Assembly: GCA_043750035.1 (NCBI GenBank)
Contig: JAYVCI010000178.1
Coordinates: 1-23,062 of the forward strand
DNA: 23,062 bases
Direction of reading: 5' to 3'
Source of the DNA: CANJUD01 sp043750035
GTDB lineage: Bacteria > Bacteroidota > Bacteroidia > UKL13-3
Shown here: one piece after another, positions 1-7,205 of the stretch
How positions within the stretch are numbered: position 1 is the stretch's first letter
Layout of the letters: each line of letters opens with the position of its first letter
Notes under the pieces: model-generated
The model's input: only the letters and a program-made list of their open reading frames with translations
Databases searched by the model: none
Told to the model about the DNA's origin: nothing
Position numbers and translations under genes: made by a program

Positions 1-130
1 TCCATTTTTTTTGAAATGATGTCTTGTATTTTTTGCATGCACAAATATACAAAATGTTTTCATATATGTCGCCTATGTTAAGAAATAGTTAGTAATAAAT
101 GCAAAAGTATGGTACACTGGTGGAAGTAAT

Positions 131-2263
131 ATGTTTTTTGCAACTACTCAATTTGGACAAACTGTATCATCACTATCTGCAAATTTTACTATTACAGGTA
201 CTCAAAAATTAAATCTGAACGACGATCATTATTTTTGGCTTTCATATGATATATCTTCCAATGCAGCAGCTCGAGGAAATTATTTGGATGCGGGCTGCGA
301 TTCATTAAAGGTAGAACAGGATACTTATATTCCGGATACAATTAACCCATACGGCCACAGGAAAATATACTATTGTATACCGTCCCCCTCTCTTTTCCCA
401 TGCCAAAATGGTTATATAAGTCAAGTAAGAATCGCTTCAATAAACAATAAATCGGGTTGTGATTCTTTATCATATTCAGATTTTTCCAATATGAGTACTA
501 CTAACTACATAGGCCAAAATATAACATACTATGTATATGCATCGTACAATAATTTATATTTTAATATTTGGGTAGACTTTGATGATAATGGAAGGTTCGA
601 TTCATCAGAATGGGTGGTGGTTAATAAATATTCGCTTAAGTCTAATGTGTCGGGTGCCTTTACAATACCAACATCTGTATCTCCAGGTACCTATCAGGTT
701 AGGGTTAATGCTGATTTTAGATATATGAACGTATCTTGGCCTTGTGGTGCATCACTTTACGGGGAAACCGAAGATTATAAAATTAAAGTAATCCCACGAT
801 CTCCAAAAGCATGTATTGCAGGTGATTCCGTGATAACAACTTGTGTTGGAACACAGCAAGCCTTTGCTACAAATTATGATACAGGTTATTATTACTATTG
901 GTATAAGAATGGTAGCACATTGTTATCTTCAGGCAAAGGACATCCATACGATTCATTATATTATAATTCTTTTTATGGTGGAACAGATACTATTACAGTA
1001 AAGGTGATTGATTCATATAATCAAATTGTAGTCTCTAACCCAATTAGGATTAATTTTATGTCTAAACCCATAGCAGGTAGTCTTAGTATATCTTCGGATT
1101 CTATCTGTATGGGTGATTCGTTAAGTTTGATGTTAGCAACAAGTACTGGAAATCAAATTTGGCAATATTATAGTAATAATGTGTGGAGAAATATGAATTC
1201 ATATACAAATAATACATATATTTTTCCCTTAGTTTCTACTTCTTACCGTGTAGTTTTAACAGGTACTTATTGTGATAATGATACTACGAACATCGTTTCT
1301 GTGATACTCAAACCAAAACCATTTGCAGGAATTGCTTCAGCATCTAATTCAAATATTTGCCCAGGCAAAAGTGTTAATATTGATTTGAAAGGAAATGTTG
1401 GATATATTGATTGGCAATATTATAATGACACGTTATGGTCAAGTATAGGTAACAGTAATACTATTAACGTATCGCCCACTAAAAAAAGCAACTATAGAGC
1501 TGTAGTCTCTAGTAATTGCGGAGCTGATACTTCTAGTATAATTAGTATAAGTATATTTCCTAAGCCTGTATCAAAAATTACACCTAGTGGACCAAAAACA
1601 TTTTGTAGTGGTGATAGTATAACTTTGTTTGCTGATTATGCTGCTACTTATAAATGGAACACAGGAGATACCACCCGAACGATCACAATTAAACAATCTG
1701 TTTTTACGGATGTAATGATAACTGATGTTAATGGTTGTGAAGCTAAATCTGTTTCAAATAAATATACCTTCAGCAGTCCACCAACTCCCAATTTGGTTCA
1801 GCAGAATGATACATTATTTGCATTCCCTCTAGGTGCTGCATTGTATGCATGGCAAAGCAATGGGAGTACAATTGCAGTAACTAAGGAAAATTACATTTTA
1901 CCCCAGGTGAAAGGAGTTTATAATGTTATGTATATAGATAGTGCTGGGTGCTTTTCAAATAAGTTCGGTTCTTATTATTATACAAGTTTGTATGGGGTTG
2001 CTGAGTTTGGTCAAAAGATACAAGTATGGCCCAACCCCAGTGACGGAATATATAATATAATAGCAAATGTAAATACCAATTCACAGGTATCTCTCAAAGT
2101 TACAGATATGACAGGTAGGTTATTGCTCCAAGAAACACATACTGCTACAAATGGAATTTTAAATACTGCTATTGATTTAAGCAAGTTCAGTAATGGTATA
2201 TATTTGTTGTATATTGATAGCGGAAATGGGATGAGTGTGCCGGTGAAGTTGGTGAGGGAGTAG
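131..2263 (+). CDS. T9SS type A cargo protein with GEVED and Ig-like domains, probably 5'-truncated
   Basis: A secreted or surface protein by domain content. From the first ATG the order is: the tail of a module with the FWLSYDI signature (residues about 1-62), a GEVED-type domain (about 82-220, with IWVDFDDNGRFD at 146-157 and GETEDY at 211-216), several Ig/PKD-like segments, each with a Cys-containing 'C.GDS' type start, and a T9SS type A sorting domain (about 630-710, starting IQVWPNPSDG and ending in a KLVRE tail). No signal peptide follows the ATG, which is abnormal for T9SS cargo. Translation continues in frame upstream of the ATG to a TAG at 86-88 and reads NAKVWYTGGSN, which matches the usual first strand of the YFWLTYDI module. 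The authentic N-terminus with its signal peptide therefore appears to be lost. It may be a pseudogene or a remnant left by rearrangement. No obvious promoter was found in positions 1-85. Confidence 0.8.
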   Translation: MFFATTQFGQTVSSLSANFTITGTQKLNLNDDHYFWLSYDISSNAAARGNYLDAGCDSLKVEQDTYIPDTINPYGHRKIYYCIPSPSLFPCQNGYISQVRIASINNKSGCDSLSYSDFSNMSTTNYIGQNITYYVYASYNNLYFNIWVDFDDNGRFDSSEWVVVNKYSLKSNVSGAFTIPTSVSPGTYQVRVNADFRYMNVSWPCGASLYGETEDYKIKVIPRSPKACIAGDSVITTCVGTQQAFATNYDTGYYYYWYKNGSTLLSSGKGHPYDSLYYNSFYGGTDTITVKVIDSYNQIVVSNPIRINFMSKPIAGSLSISSDSICMGDSLSLMLATSTGNQIWQYYSNNVWRNMNSYTNNTYIFPLVSTSYRVVLTGTYCDNDTTNIVSVILKPKPFAGIASASNSNICPGKSVNIDLKGNVGYIDWQYYNDTLWSSIGNSNTINVSPTKKSNYRAVVSSNCGADTSSIISISIFPKPVSKITPSGPKTFCSGDSITLFADYAATYKWNTGDTTRTITIKQSVFTDVMITDVNGCEAKSVSNKYTFSSPPTPNLVQQNDTLFAFPLGAALYAWQSNGSTIAVTKENYILPQVKGVYNVMYIDSAGCFSNKFGSYYYTSLYGVAEFGQKIQVWPNPSDGIYNIIANVNTNSQVSLKVTDMTGRLLLQETHTATNGILNTAIDLSKFSNGIYLLYIDSGNGMSVPVKLVRE

Positions 2264-2415
2264 GGTGAAGAGACAAAAGAATAAAAATAGAAAAGGTATC
2301 AAGTAGTAAGTATCAGGTATTTGCTACCAAATGCAAATGTATATAGGACAAATTCCTAGGGCAGGGGTGTGTTAAACGCTATTAGAAGCATAATACAAAA
2401 ATCAACAAAAATCAA

Positions 2416-3003
2416 ATGAATATTTTAAAACTTTTAGGATTTCATAGAAAGAAAAGCACAAATAGTGAATACTTGTATAAAGATATTTTGCATTTGTGGG
2501 AAGACGATAATTTGATGTTAGAGCTATTGCCAAATGAGAACCTAGAGTTTGTGAAAAGTGAGACAAGGCGAATTAATGATTTTGGAGAAGAGCATTCTGA
2601 TGGATTCGGATATAGTGAGATAACAGGCATTGGCGAAAAACCAGTTAAAACCATAGAAAAACTAATTGATGTTTCTGAAATAGAAAGCATTCTAATTGCG
2701 GTCGGATTTGAAAAGATTAATCAATTCATTATGGAAGGCGTTGGGCTTCTTGAAGGCGATCGAGCACCATTGGGATATGGAACAAATAAGTTTGCTATTC
2801 TTTGTGAAAAGCGAAATCAATTACTAGAGAATATCTGGATAACAGGACAAACAAGATCACAAGAAGATAAACAACGCCTTATCGCTGCTCTTCTGCTACT
2901 AGGACAAACTTTTAATTTCATTGGGGTGAATTGGTATAAAGGAGAATATTATGATTTAGTTGAAAAGAAAAGTGTGGAAGAATTTGTAAATATTAGTTGC
3001 TAA
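2416..3003 (+). CDS. Hypothetical protein, 195 aa
   Basis: I do not recognise this family. The protein is soluble-looking, acidic and without a signal peptide or membrane segment. It opens with MNILKLLGFHRKK and contains a central charged region (DFGEEHSDGFGYSEITGIGE) and a C-terminal segment with an aliphatic helix (RLIAALLLLGQTFNFIGVNW, about 154-173). The ATG at 2416 is preceded by an A-rich stretch, as usual in this genome, with no Shine-Dalgarno sequence. It lies 152 bp after the truncated T9SS protein and is not obviously in an operon with it. Codon use looks like its neighbours, so it is probably a genuine gene. Small orphan proteins of this size in Bacteroidota are sometimes immunity-like, but nothing here shows that. 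Confidence 0.75.
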   Translation: MNILKLLGFHRKKSTNSEYLYKDILHLWEDDNLMLELLPNENLEFVKSETRRINDFGEEHSDGFGYSEITGIGEKPVKTIEKLIDVSEIESILIAVGFEKINQFIMEGVGLLEGDRAPLGYGTNKFAILCEKRNQLLENIWITGQTRSQEDKQRLIAALLLLGQTFNFIGVNWYKGEYYDLVEKKSVEEFVNISC

Positions 3004-3026
3004 ATTAAAAAAATAATACCCACGTT

Positions 3027-3136
3027 GTCGCCATTGTCCTCAATGGTGACTAACTATAAAAACCTCCCGACAACTATTCGGGACTATTGAACGGCGATAC
3101 AAAAAAAACGCACCACCCACGCCGATTTGTAATCGG
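3027..3136. repeat. Cluster of three small hairpins in an intergenic region (REP-like)
   Basis: The stretch between the 195-aa gene and the Rrf2 promoter holds three stem-loops. The first has arms 3027-3036 and 3041-3050 (GTCGCCATTG / CAATGGTGAC, 4-nt loop, one G-T pair). The second pairs CCCGA 3066-3070 with TCGGG 3078-3082. The third pairs CCGATT 3122-3127 with AATCGG 3131-3136. The segment is more GC-rich than its surroundings and codes for nothing convincing. The arrangement resembles intergenic REP-type elements mobilised by IS200-like REP-associated transposases, but none is encoded here. The first hairpin could also act as a terminator for the upstream gene, although it is not followed by a clear T-run. 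Confidence 0.45.
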
Positions 3137-3203
3137 TCGTGCTTCTTCCACATCAGAAAAAAAATAATCCACTGATAACCTGTTAATTTAATCCAAATAA
3201 AAT

Positions 3204-3230
3204 AATAAAAGATAAAAAACTCTTTTTATT
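3204..3230. promoter_or_regulatory. Candidate operator: A/T-rich inverted repeat in the Rrf2 promoter
   Basis: An imperfect inverted repeat, AATAAAAGA (3204-3212) and TCTTTTTATT (3221-3230), lies just upstream of the -7 box at 3245-3252, covering the -33 region. Rrf2 regulators bind dyad-symmetric AT-rich operators and commonly autoregulate, so this is a reasonable autoregulatory site. The base composition is extreme, so a chance dyad is possible. Confidence 0.25.
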
Positions 3231-3244
3231 TTAAAATAGCGTGT

Positions 3245-3252
3245 TATCTTTG
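3245..3252 (+). promoter_or_regulatory. Bacteroidota -7 promoter box of the Rrf2 gene
   Basis: TATCTTTG fits the Bacteroidota consensus TAnnTTTG exactly and lies 18 nt upstream of the ATG at 3271. Transcription would start near 3258, inside any longer reading frame beginning with GTG at 3241. This argues for ATG 3271 as the true start codon. A -33 match is weak. Confidence 0.6.
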
Positions 3253-3270
3253 CAGTCTCAATTAAGGATT

Positions 3271-3705
3271 ATGTTTTCAAAATCGTGTGAATATGCCATT
3301 AAAGCGATGATTTTTGTAGCTCAAAAATCAACTGATGAAACACGTGTGGGGCTTAAGGAGATTGCAAAAGGTACGGATGCCCCAGAACATTTTATTGCCA
3401 AAATTATGCAAGACCTCAGTAGAAGAAAATTGGTGCATTCTGTTAAAGGTCCAAATGGTGGTTTTTATATGGATAAGCAAGATTTAAAAAGTTCTATCGC
3501 TGATATTGTAAAAGCCATAGATGGTGATAGTATTTATACAGATTGTGTGTTGGGATTAAAAGCTTGCTTAGAAAAAAATCCTTGCCCCGTACATTTTGAG
3601 TTCAAAGAAATAAAAAAGAATTTGATTAAAATGATTGAAAGTAACACCATTGGTGATTTTAATGACAAGCTAGATACGGGAAAATATTTCTTGAAAAACA
3701 AGTAG
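3271..3705 (+). CDS. Rrf2-family transcriptional regulator with three cysteines
   Basis: A 144-aa regulator of the Rrf2 family (IscR, NsrR, RsrR, CymR relatives). It has an N-terminal winged helix-turn-helix: MFSKSCEYAIKAMIFVA forms the first helix, residues about 38-56 (PEHFIAKIMQDLSRRKLVH) the recognition region, and KGPNGGF (59-65) the wing. Cys92, Cys99 and Cys105 form a CX6CX5C cluster, the place where iron-sulfur-binding members ligate their cluster. The gene is 48 bp upstream of the oxidase operon on the same strand, so it is probably its regulator and perhaps co-transcribed with it. An Fe-S Rrf2 protein would couple expression to NO, redox state or iron, but the ligand is inferred. 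The start is ATG 3271, because the promoter box at 3245-3252 lies inside the longer frame from GTG 3241. Confidence 0.9.
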   Translation: MFSKSCEYAIKAMIFVAQKSTDETRVGLKEIAKGTDAPEHFIAKIMQDLSRRKLVHSVKGPNGGFYMDKQDLKSSIADIVKAIDGDSIYTDCVLGLKACLEKNPCPVHFEFKEIKKNLIKMIESNTIGDFNDKLDTGKYFLKNK

Positions 3706-3737
3706 CTTTTTTTTCACCCTATTTAAGATAAGAAGGT

Positions 3738-3753
3738 ATTAATATATAGTAAT
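3738..3753. promoter_or_regulatory. Candidate dyad directly before the oxidase start codon
   Basis: ATTAATATATAGTAAT is a near-perfect inverted repeat (7 of 8 pairs) ending immediately before ATG 3754. It could be an Rrf2 operator or part of the leader. AT-richness makes chance occurrence quite possible. Confidence 0.2.
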
Positions 3754-5910
3754 ATGAAACTGAAGAACAAAACAAAAATTGCATTATTGTTAGCTATAGT
3801 ATTATCAAAAATAACTAGTGCACAAACTGCAAATAACATTTTAGGCAATAGCGAAAACAATTTTGGGCTTGGCTTGATACTGTTAGTATGCATAGTACCC
3901 TTGCTCATTTTGATAGTTAGCCTTTATATAAAATTTAAAAGACAGGCAGATGCAAATAAGCATATACAAAATACATATTCTGAAAATAGCTTCCACGAGT
4001 ATCTGGAAAATTTAGACAACAATCAAATCAATCAATTTATGAAATTGAAAAATGAAAAATGCTGCGGCGACTGCAAAGGAAATGGTTCATGCAATAAAGT
4101 TAAAACTATAGTTATGTTATTTATTTTGTTTTTATCTGGCAGTAACTTATTTGCTCAAACTGCAAATGCTACCAGTGAGCCTTTGTTAAGTCAACCCGGT
4201 ATTATAATCACCATTGTTTTACTACTACTTCCTGTATTATTGGGCGTAATTTTTATACTGATAAAAGCAAATAATACAATTAAAAATTTTAGCAATCAAT
4301 CAAAATTAAAAGAGGCTGAAAAATTTGCAGAACACCTAAAAAATATAGATGACCACAACCTTGAACATGAACTGGAAAAGCGGAAAGAAGTGTTGGATTT
4401 TAATTTAACCAATAGCGAATTATCGGGTTCAGAAAAGGCAGAAGATACGAAAGGGATTATTAACAATGCGAGTGACAAACATGAAACACATTTTACGGCA
4501 ATAAAAAAGAAAGCTATACAAAGACCACATTTAGATGCAAATATTACAAAACTTATATTATGGTATTTGGGTTGTGCCGCTTTTTGGCTAGTTATAGGAT
4601 CGGGCATTGGAGAATATCTTGGAATCAAATTCGTATCACCCGATGCTGATCACCTAAGTTGGCTAAGCTTTGGACGGCTGCGGCCCGTGCATACCAATAT
4701 TGTTTTTTGGGGCTGGGCATCATTGGCAATGATAGGGTTGGGTTATTATGTGGTCCCTATGGTGAGCAATACAAAAATATACAATATAAAATGGGGCTGG
4801 ATAGCGTTGGTGCTTACCAATGTGATGGTGGTGCTTGGTTCACTTTGTTTAATGGCAGGAATTAATAATGGCGGTGGTGAATTTAGAGAATATATATGGC
4901 CAGTAATGGCTTTGTTTGCGGCAGCTCTTATACTTACACTGGCAAACTTTATATTAACGGTAGCAAGGCGAACCACCAAAGAAATATATATATCAAATTG
5001 GTATATTGTTTCGGCCATTATTTTTACTATTATAGTTGCACTTACTGCGTATTTACCATTCTGGCAAGATGGTGTAAGTGAAACCATTGTGCAAGGTTAT
5101 TTTATGCATTCAGGAGTAGGTATGTGGTTTACCTTATATACATTGGGTTTATTATATTATTTTATTCCGCAACAAATTAATAAACCTATATATGCCTATA
5201 GTTTAGGTATATTGGCTTTTTGGACACAGATAATATTCTATACTATTATTGGAACACATCATTTTATTTTTGCCCCGATACCTTGGTGGTTGCAAACTGT
5301 GGCAATTGTGGGCAGTGTGGGTATGATAATACCAGTAGTGGCGGCTACCATTAATTTTACCATGACTTTTAAAGGGCAATGGCATAAAGTTTCGAACAGT
5401 TATACACTTCCATTTTTCTTAGTTGCAGTTGTATATTATTTTGTGGTGTCATTACAAGGCACGGCAGAAGCATTTAAGTTTACGAACCTTCTTTGGCATT
5501 TTACTGATTTCACGGTAGCCCATGCCCACCTTGGGTTCTATGGTATTATAACTTTTGCATTGTGGGGAGGTATGTATGCTATAGTACCCCGATTAACAGG
5601 CAAAGAACCTCCACAACATTTAGTGGGTGCACATTTTTGGCTGGCATTTATTGGCGTATTATTTTATGCCATTCCGCTATCAATTGGTGCTACATTAAGA
5701 GGTATGATGTGGATGGAAGGAAAACCATTTATTGACAGTGTGGTATTGATGTTCGACTATTGGTTATGGAGAGCGATTGGTGGAAGTTTGATGTTTATTT
5801 CTCACCTAGTATTTGCCTATAATTTTTATAGAATGACCTCTAAAGAAGTTGTAGAAATAAATGTAAAAGAAGAAGCATTTAAAATATTAGAAACTCAAAC
5901 CCCACATTAA
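3754..5910 (+). CDS. ccoN: cbb3-like heme-copper oxidase catalytic subunit with duplicated N-terminal signal/TM module
   Basis: Catalytic subunit of a C-family heme-copper oxygen reductase, expected in the inner membrane reducing O2 with electrons from the adjacent cytochrome c protein. The core begins near residue 258. Visible ligands are His313 (low-spin heme, RPVHTN), His452 (CuB, MHSGVG), His502-His503 (CuB, GTHH), and His590 and His592 (AHAH). Tyr496, six residues before the His pair, matches the His-crosslinked tyrosine of cbb3 oxidases. The Glu residues that mark NorB after the first CuB His are absent (HSGVGMWFT), so NO reductase is unlikely. The Glu of the usual CcoN 'FEGP' motif is Gln568 here (LQGT). 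At 718 aa it is about 250 aa longer than a usual CcoN: the extra N-terminus carries two similar modules (about 8-101 and 116-212), each with a signal-like segment ending in AQTAN, a TM helix and a charged tail, joined by a CCGDCKGNGSC linker (103-113). First gene of the operon. Confidence 0.9.
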   Translation: MKLKNKTKIALLLAIVLSKITSAQTANNILGNSENNFGLGLILLVCIVPLLILIVSLYIKFKRQADANKHIQNTYSENSFHEYLENLDNNQINQFMKLKNEKCCGDCKGNGSCNKVKTIVMLFILFLSGSNLFAQTANATSEPLLSQPGIIITIVLLLLPVLLGVIFILIKANNTIKNFSNQSKLKEAEKFAEHLKNIDDHNLEHELEKRKEVLDFNLTNSELSGSEKAEDTKGIINNASDKHETHFTAIKKKAIQRPHLDANITKLILWYLGCAAFWLVIGSGIGEYLGIKFVSPDADHLSWLSFGRLRPVHTNIVFWGWASLAMIGLGYYVVPMVSNTKIYNIKWGWIALVLTNVMVVLGSLCLMAGINNGGGEFREYIWPVMALFAAALILTLANFILTVARRTTKEIYISNWYIVSAIIFTIIVALTAYLPFWQDGVSETIVQGYFMHSGVGMWFTLYTLGLLYYFIPQQINKPIYAYSLGILAFWTQIIFYTIIGTHHFIFAPIPWWLQTVAIVGSVGMIIPVVAATINFTMTFKGQWHKVSNSYTLPFFLVAVVYYFVVSLQGTAEAFKFTNLLWHFTDFTVAHAHLGFYGIITFALWGGMYAIVPRLTGKEPPQHLVGAHFWLAFIGVLFYAIPLSIGATLRGMMWMEGKPFIDSVVLMFDYWLWRAIGGSLMFISHLVFAYNFYRMTSKEVVEINVKEEAFKILETQTPH

Positions 5911-5922
5911 TAATATACGGAA

Positions 5923-6936
5923 ATGAATATATTTAATAACCATATAAAATTGTACACTATTGCAGGTTTGCTTTTCTTTTTTCTAACCTGTGTGGTAGTA
6001 ATTATTCCGGCATTTCAAAATCAGGCAAACAATGCTCCTCTTCCCGGTACCAAACCTTTAACAGGAGATGAGATGGCAGGGAAATTAATATATATAGCTG
6101 AAGGCTGTGTGGGATGTCATTCGCAGCAGGTGCGTAATGTGGACATGGATAAAACATTTGGTTCACGCCCCGGTATGGCATCAGATTATGCCAATATAGG
6201 CAGAACCAGTATTTGGCAAAACACAGCAACACTGATGGGTACCGAACGCACAGGTCCTGACTTAACAGATGTGGGCAACAGGCAACCCAGTAAAGAGTGG
6301 AATTTAATGCACTTATTCCATCCCAGAGCAGTGGTGGCACAATCTATTATGCCTTCGTATCAGTGGCTTTTTGAAATAAAGGAAAACCCATCAAAAGAAG
6401 ATATAATAGTAAGTATTCCTTCACAGTTTATGAATGGCAAAAAAGGAAAAGTAGTGGCCACAAAAGAGGCTTTACAATTGGTAGCTTATATACAATCATT
6501 AAAACAAGCTCCGCTTCCAGATGGAACAAAACCTAGAGAGTTCTTATATAAAAAGTTGGATAAGGAAACTGCTACTTCAAGTGAGGGCACACCAACTATT
6601 AATGGAAAAGCTTTGTATGCCGCTAATTGTCAAAACTGTCATCAGGAAAATGGAGAAGGCTTGAAAGGTGCATTCCCGCCATTGAAAGGCAGTGCGATTG
6701 TAAATGGAGATAAACTGGAATTGTATGTAGATATTATAATGAATGGATATGATGCAAGATCTGACTATGGTGTAATGGCTGCCGTGGGAACCAATATGAA
6801 GTTTACAGAACATCAGGTAGCCGCATTAATAAATTTTGAAAGAAATGCATGGGGAAATAAAGGGAAGACAGTAACCCCTGAAGAGATAAAAAAAATTATA
6901 GATTTTTTAAAAGTTAAAGCATCAGCATCAAAATAA
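5923..6936 (+). CDS. ccoO: Di-heme cytochrome c: CcoO fused to a second cytochrome c domain
   Basis: Electron-donor subunit of the oxidase. One N-terminal membrane anchor (about 10-30) is followed by a CcoO-type domain with GCVGCHSQQVR (heme C62-C65-H66), the ERTGPDL motif (108-114) and MPSYQWL (143-149), where Met143 is the probable axial ligand. A second c-type domain follows with CQNCH (C236-C239-H240), NGEG and a late Met region (Met285 or Met292 as ligand). Canonical CcoO (about 200 aa) has one heme, and the remaining c-type hemes of cbb3 oxidases sit in a separate CcoP. Here the C-terminal domain probably replaces CcoP, which is absent from the operon. It starts 12 bp after the catalytic subunit. 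The segment about 160-210 (SIPSQFMNGKKGKV and onward) is a linker not typical of CcoO. Confidence 0.9.
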   Translation: MNIFNNHIKLYTIAGLLFFFLTCVVVIIPAFQNQANNAPLPGTKPLTGDEMAGKLIYIAEGCVGCHSQQVRNVDMDKTFGSRPGMASDYANIGRTSIWQNTATLMGTERTGPDLTDVGNRQPSKEWNLMHLFHPRAVVAQSIMPSYQWLFEIKENPSKEDIIVSIPSQFMNGKKGKVVATKEALQLVAYIQSLKQAPLPDGTKPREFLYKKLDKETATSSEGTPTINGKALYAANCQNCHQENGEGLKGAFPPLKGSAIVNGDKLELYVDIIMNGYDARSDYGVMAAVGTNMKFTEHQVAALINFERNAWGNKGKTVTPEEIKKIIDFLKVKASASK

Positions 6937-6941
6937 ATATT

Positions 6942-7199
6942 ATGAAAAAGACTATCATATTTGCAGTTTTATTTTTTTCAATTCAATGGCTATCTATAGG
7001 CTGCCCCGTATGCGAACGCAATCAACCCAAAGCTCTGAGAGGCATAGTACATGGTGCCGGACCCGATAGTCAATGGGATTATATAAGTATATGGATAACA
7101 ATTATCATAGCGGTATTAACTTTATTTTTCAGTATTAAGTGGTTAATAAAACCAGGTGAGAAAAATGTTGACCATATAAAATATTCTATATTAAAATAA
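6942..7199 (+). CDS. Small membrane protein with CPVC motif, oxidase operon
   Basis: An 85-aa protein beginning 5 bp after the cytochrome gene and so almost certainly co-translated with it. It has an N-terminal hydrophobic signal or anchor (about 4-20), then CPVCERNQPKALRGI (21-35) with a CPxC pair at Cys21/Cys24, then one TM helix (about 48-68) and a short basic tail. The topology would place the CPVC motif on the periplasmic side, next to the cytochrome domains. A role in copper or heme delivery, thiol redox chemistry or as a structural subunit (in place of CcoQ) is possible. No known family name is claimed. The pre-Cys sequence LSIGC is only a poor lipobox. Confidence 0.8.
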   Translation: MKKTIIFAVLFFSIQWLSIGCPVCERNQPKALRGIVHGAGPDSQWDYISIWITIIIAVLTLFFSIKWLIKPGEKNVDHIKYSILK

Positions 7200-7205
7200 A
7201 TTATT

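Noticed and set aside
1..49. A minus-strand TATATTTG box (42-49) followed by a frame beginning MQKIQDIISKKM that runs off the left edge
   Set aside because: Only 12 codons are visible and the first ATG is 3 nt from the box, too close for a transcribed leader. A divergent gene may start at position 5, but one codon cannot support it.
3027..3136. A riboswitch or structured RNA leader for the Rrf2 gene
   Set aside because: The stems are independent and lie upstream of the predicted transcription start, so they would not be part of the leader.
3241..3270. GTG 3241 as start of the Rrf2 regulator
   Set aside because: A consensus -7 box occupies 3245-3252, and family members begin at the MFSKSCEYAI segment.
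4659..5087. Several open frames of 60-113 codons inside the ccoN gene, both strands
   Set aside because: They are shadows of a strongly supported coding region, with no independent motif or start context.
3754..5910. Nitric oxide reductase (NorB) as identity of the catalytic subunit, suggested by GTHH, HAHLGFYG and the Rrf2 neighbour
   Set aside because: The two NorB glutamates after the first CuB His are absent and the cbb3 active-site Tyr is present six residues before the His pair. A mixed enzyme is not excluded, but oxygen reductase fits better.
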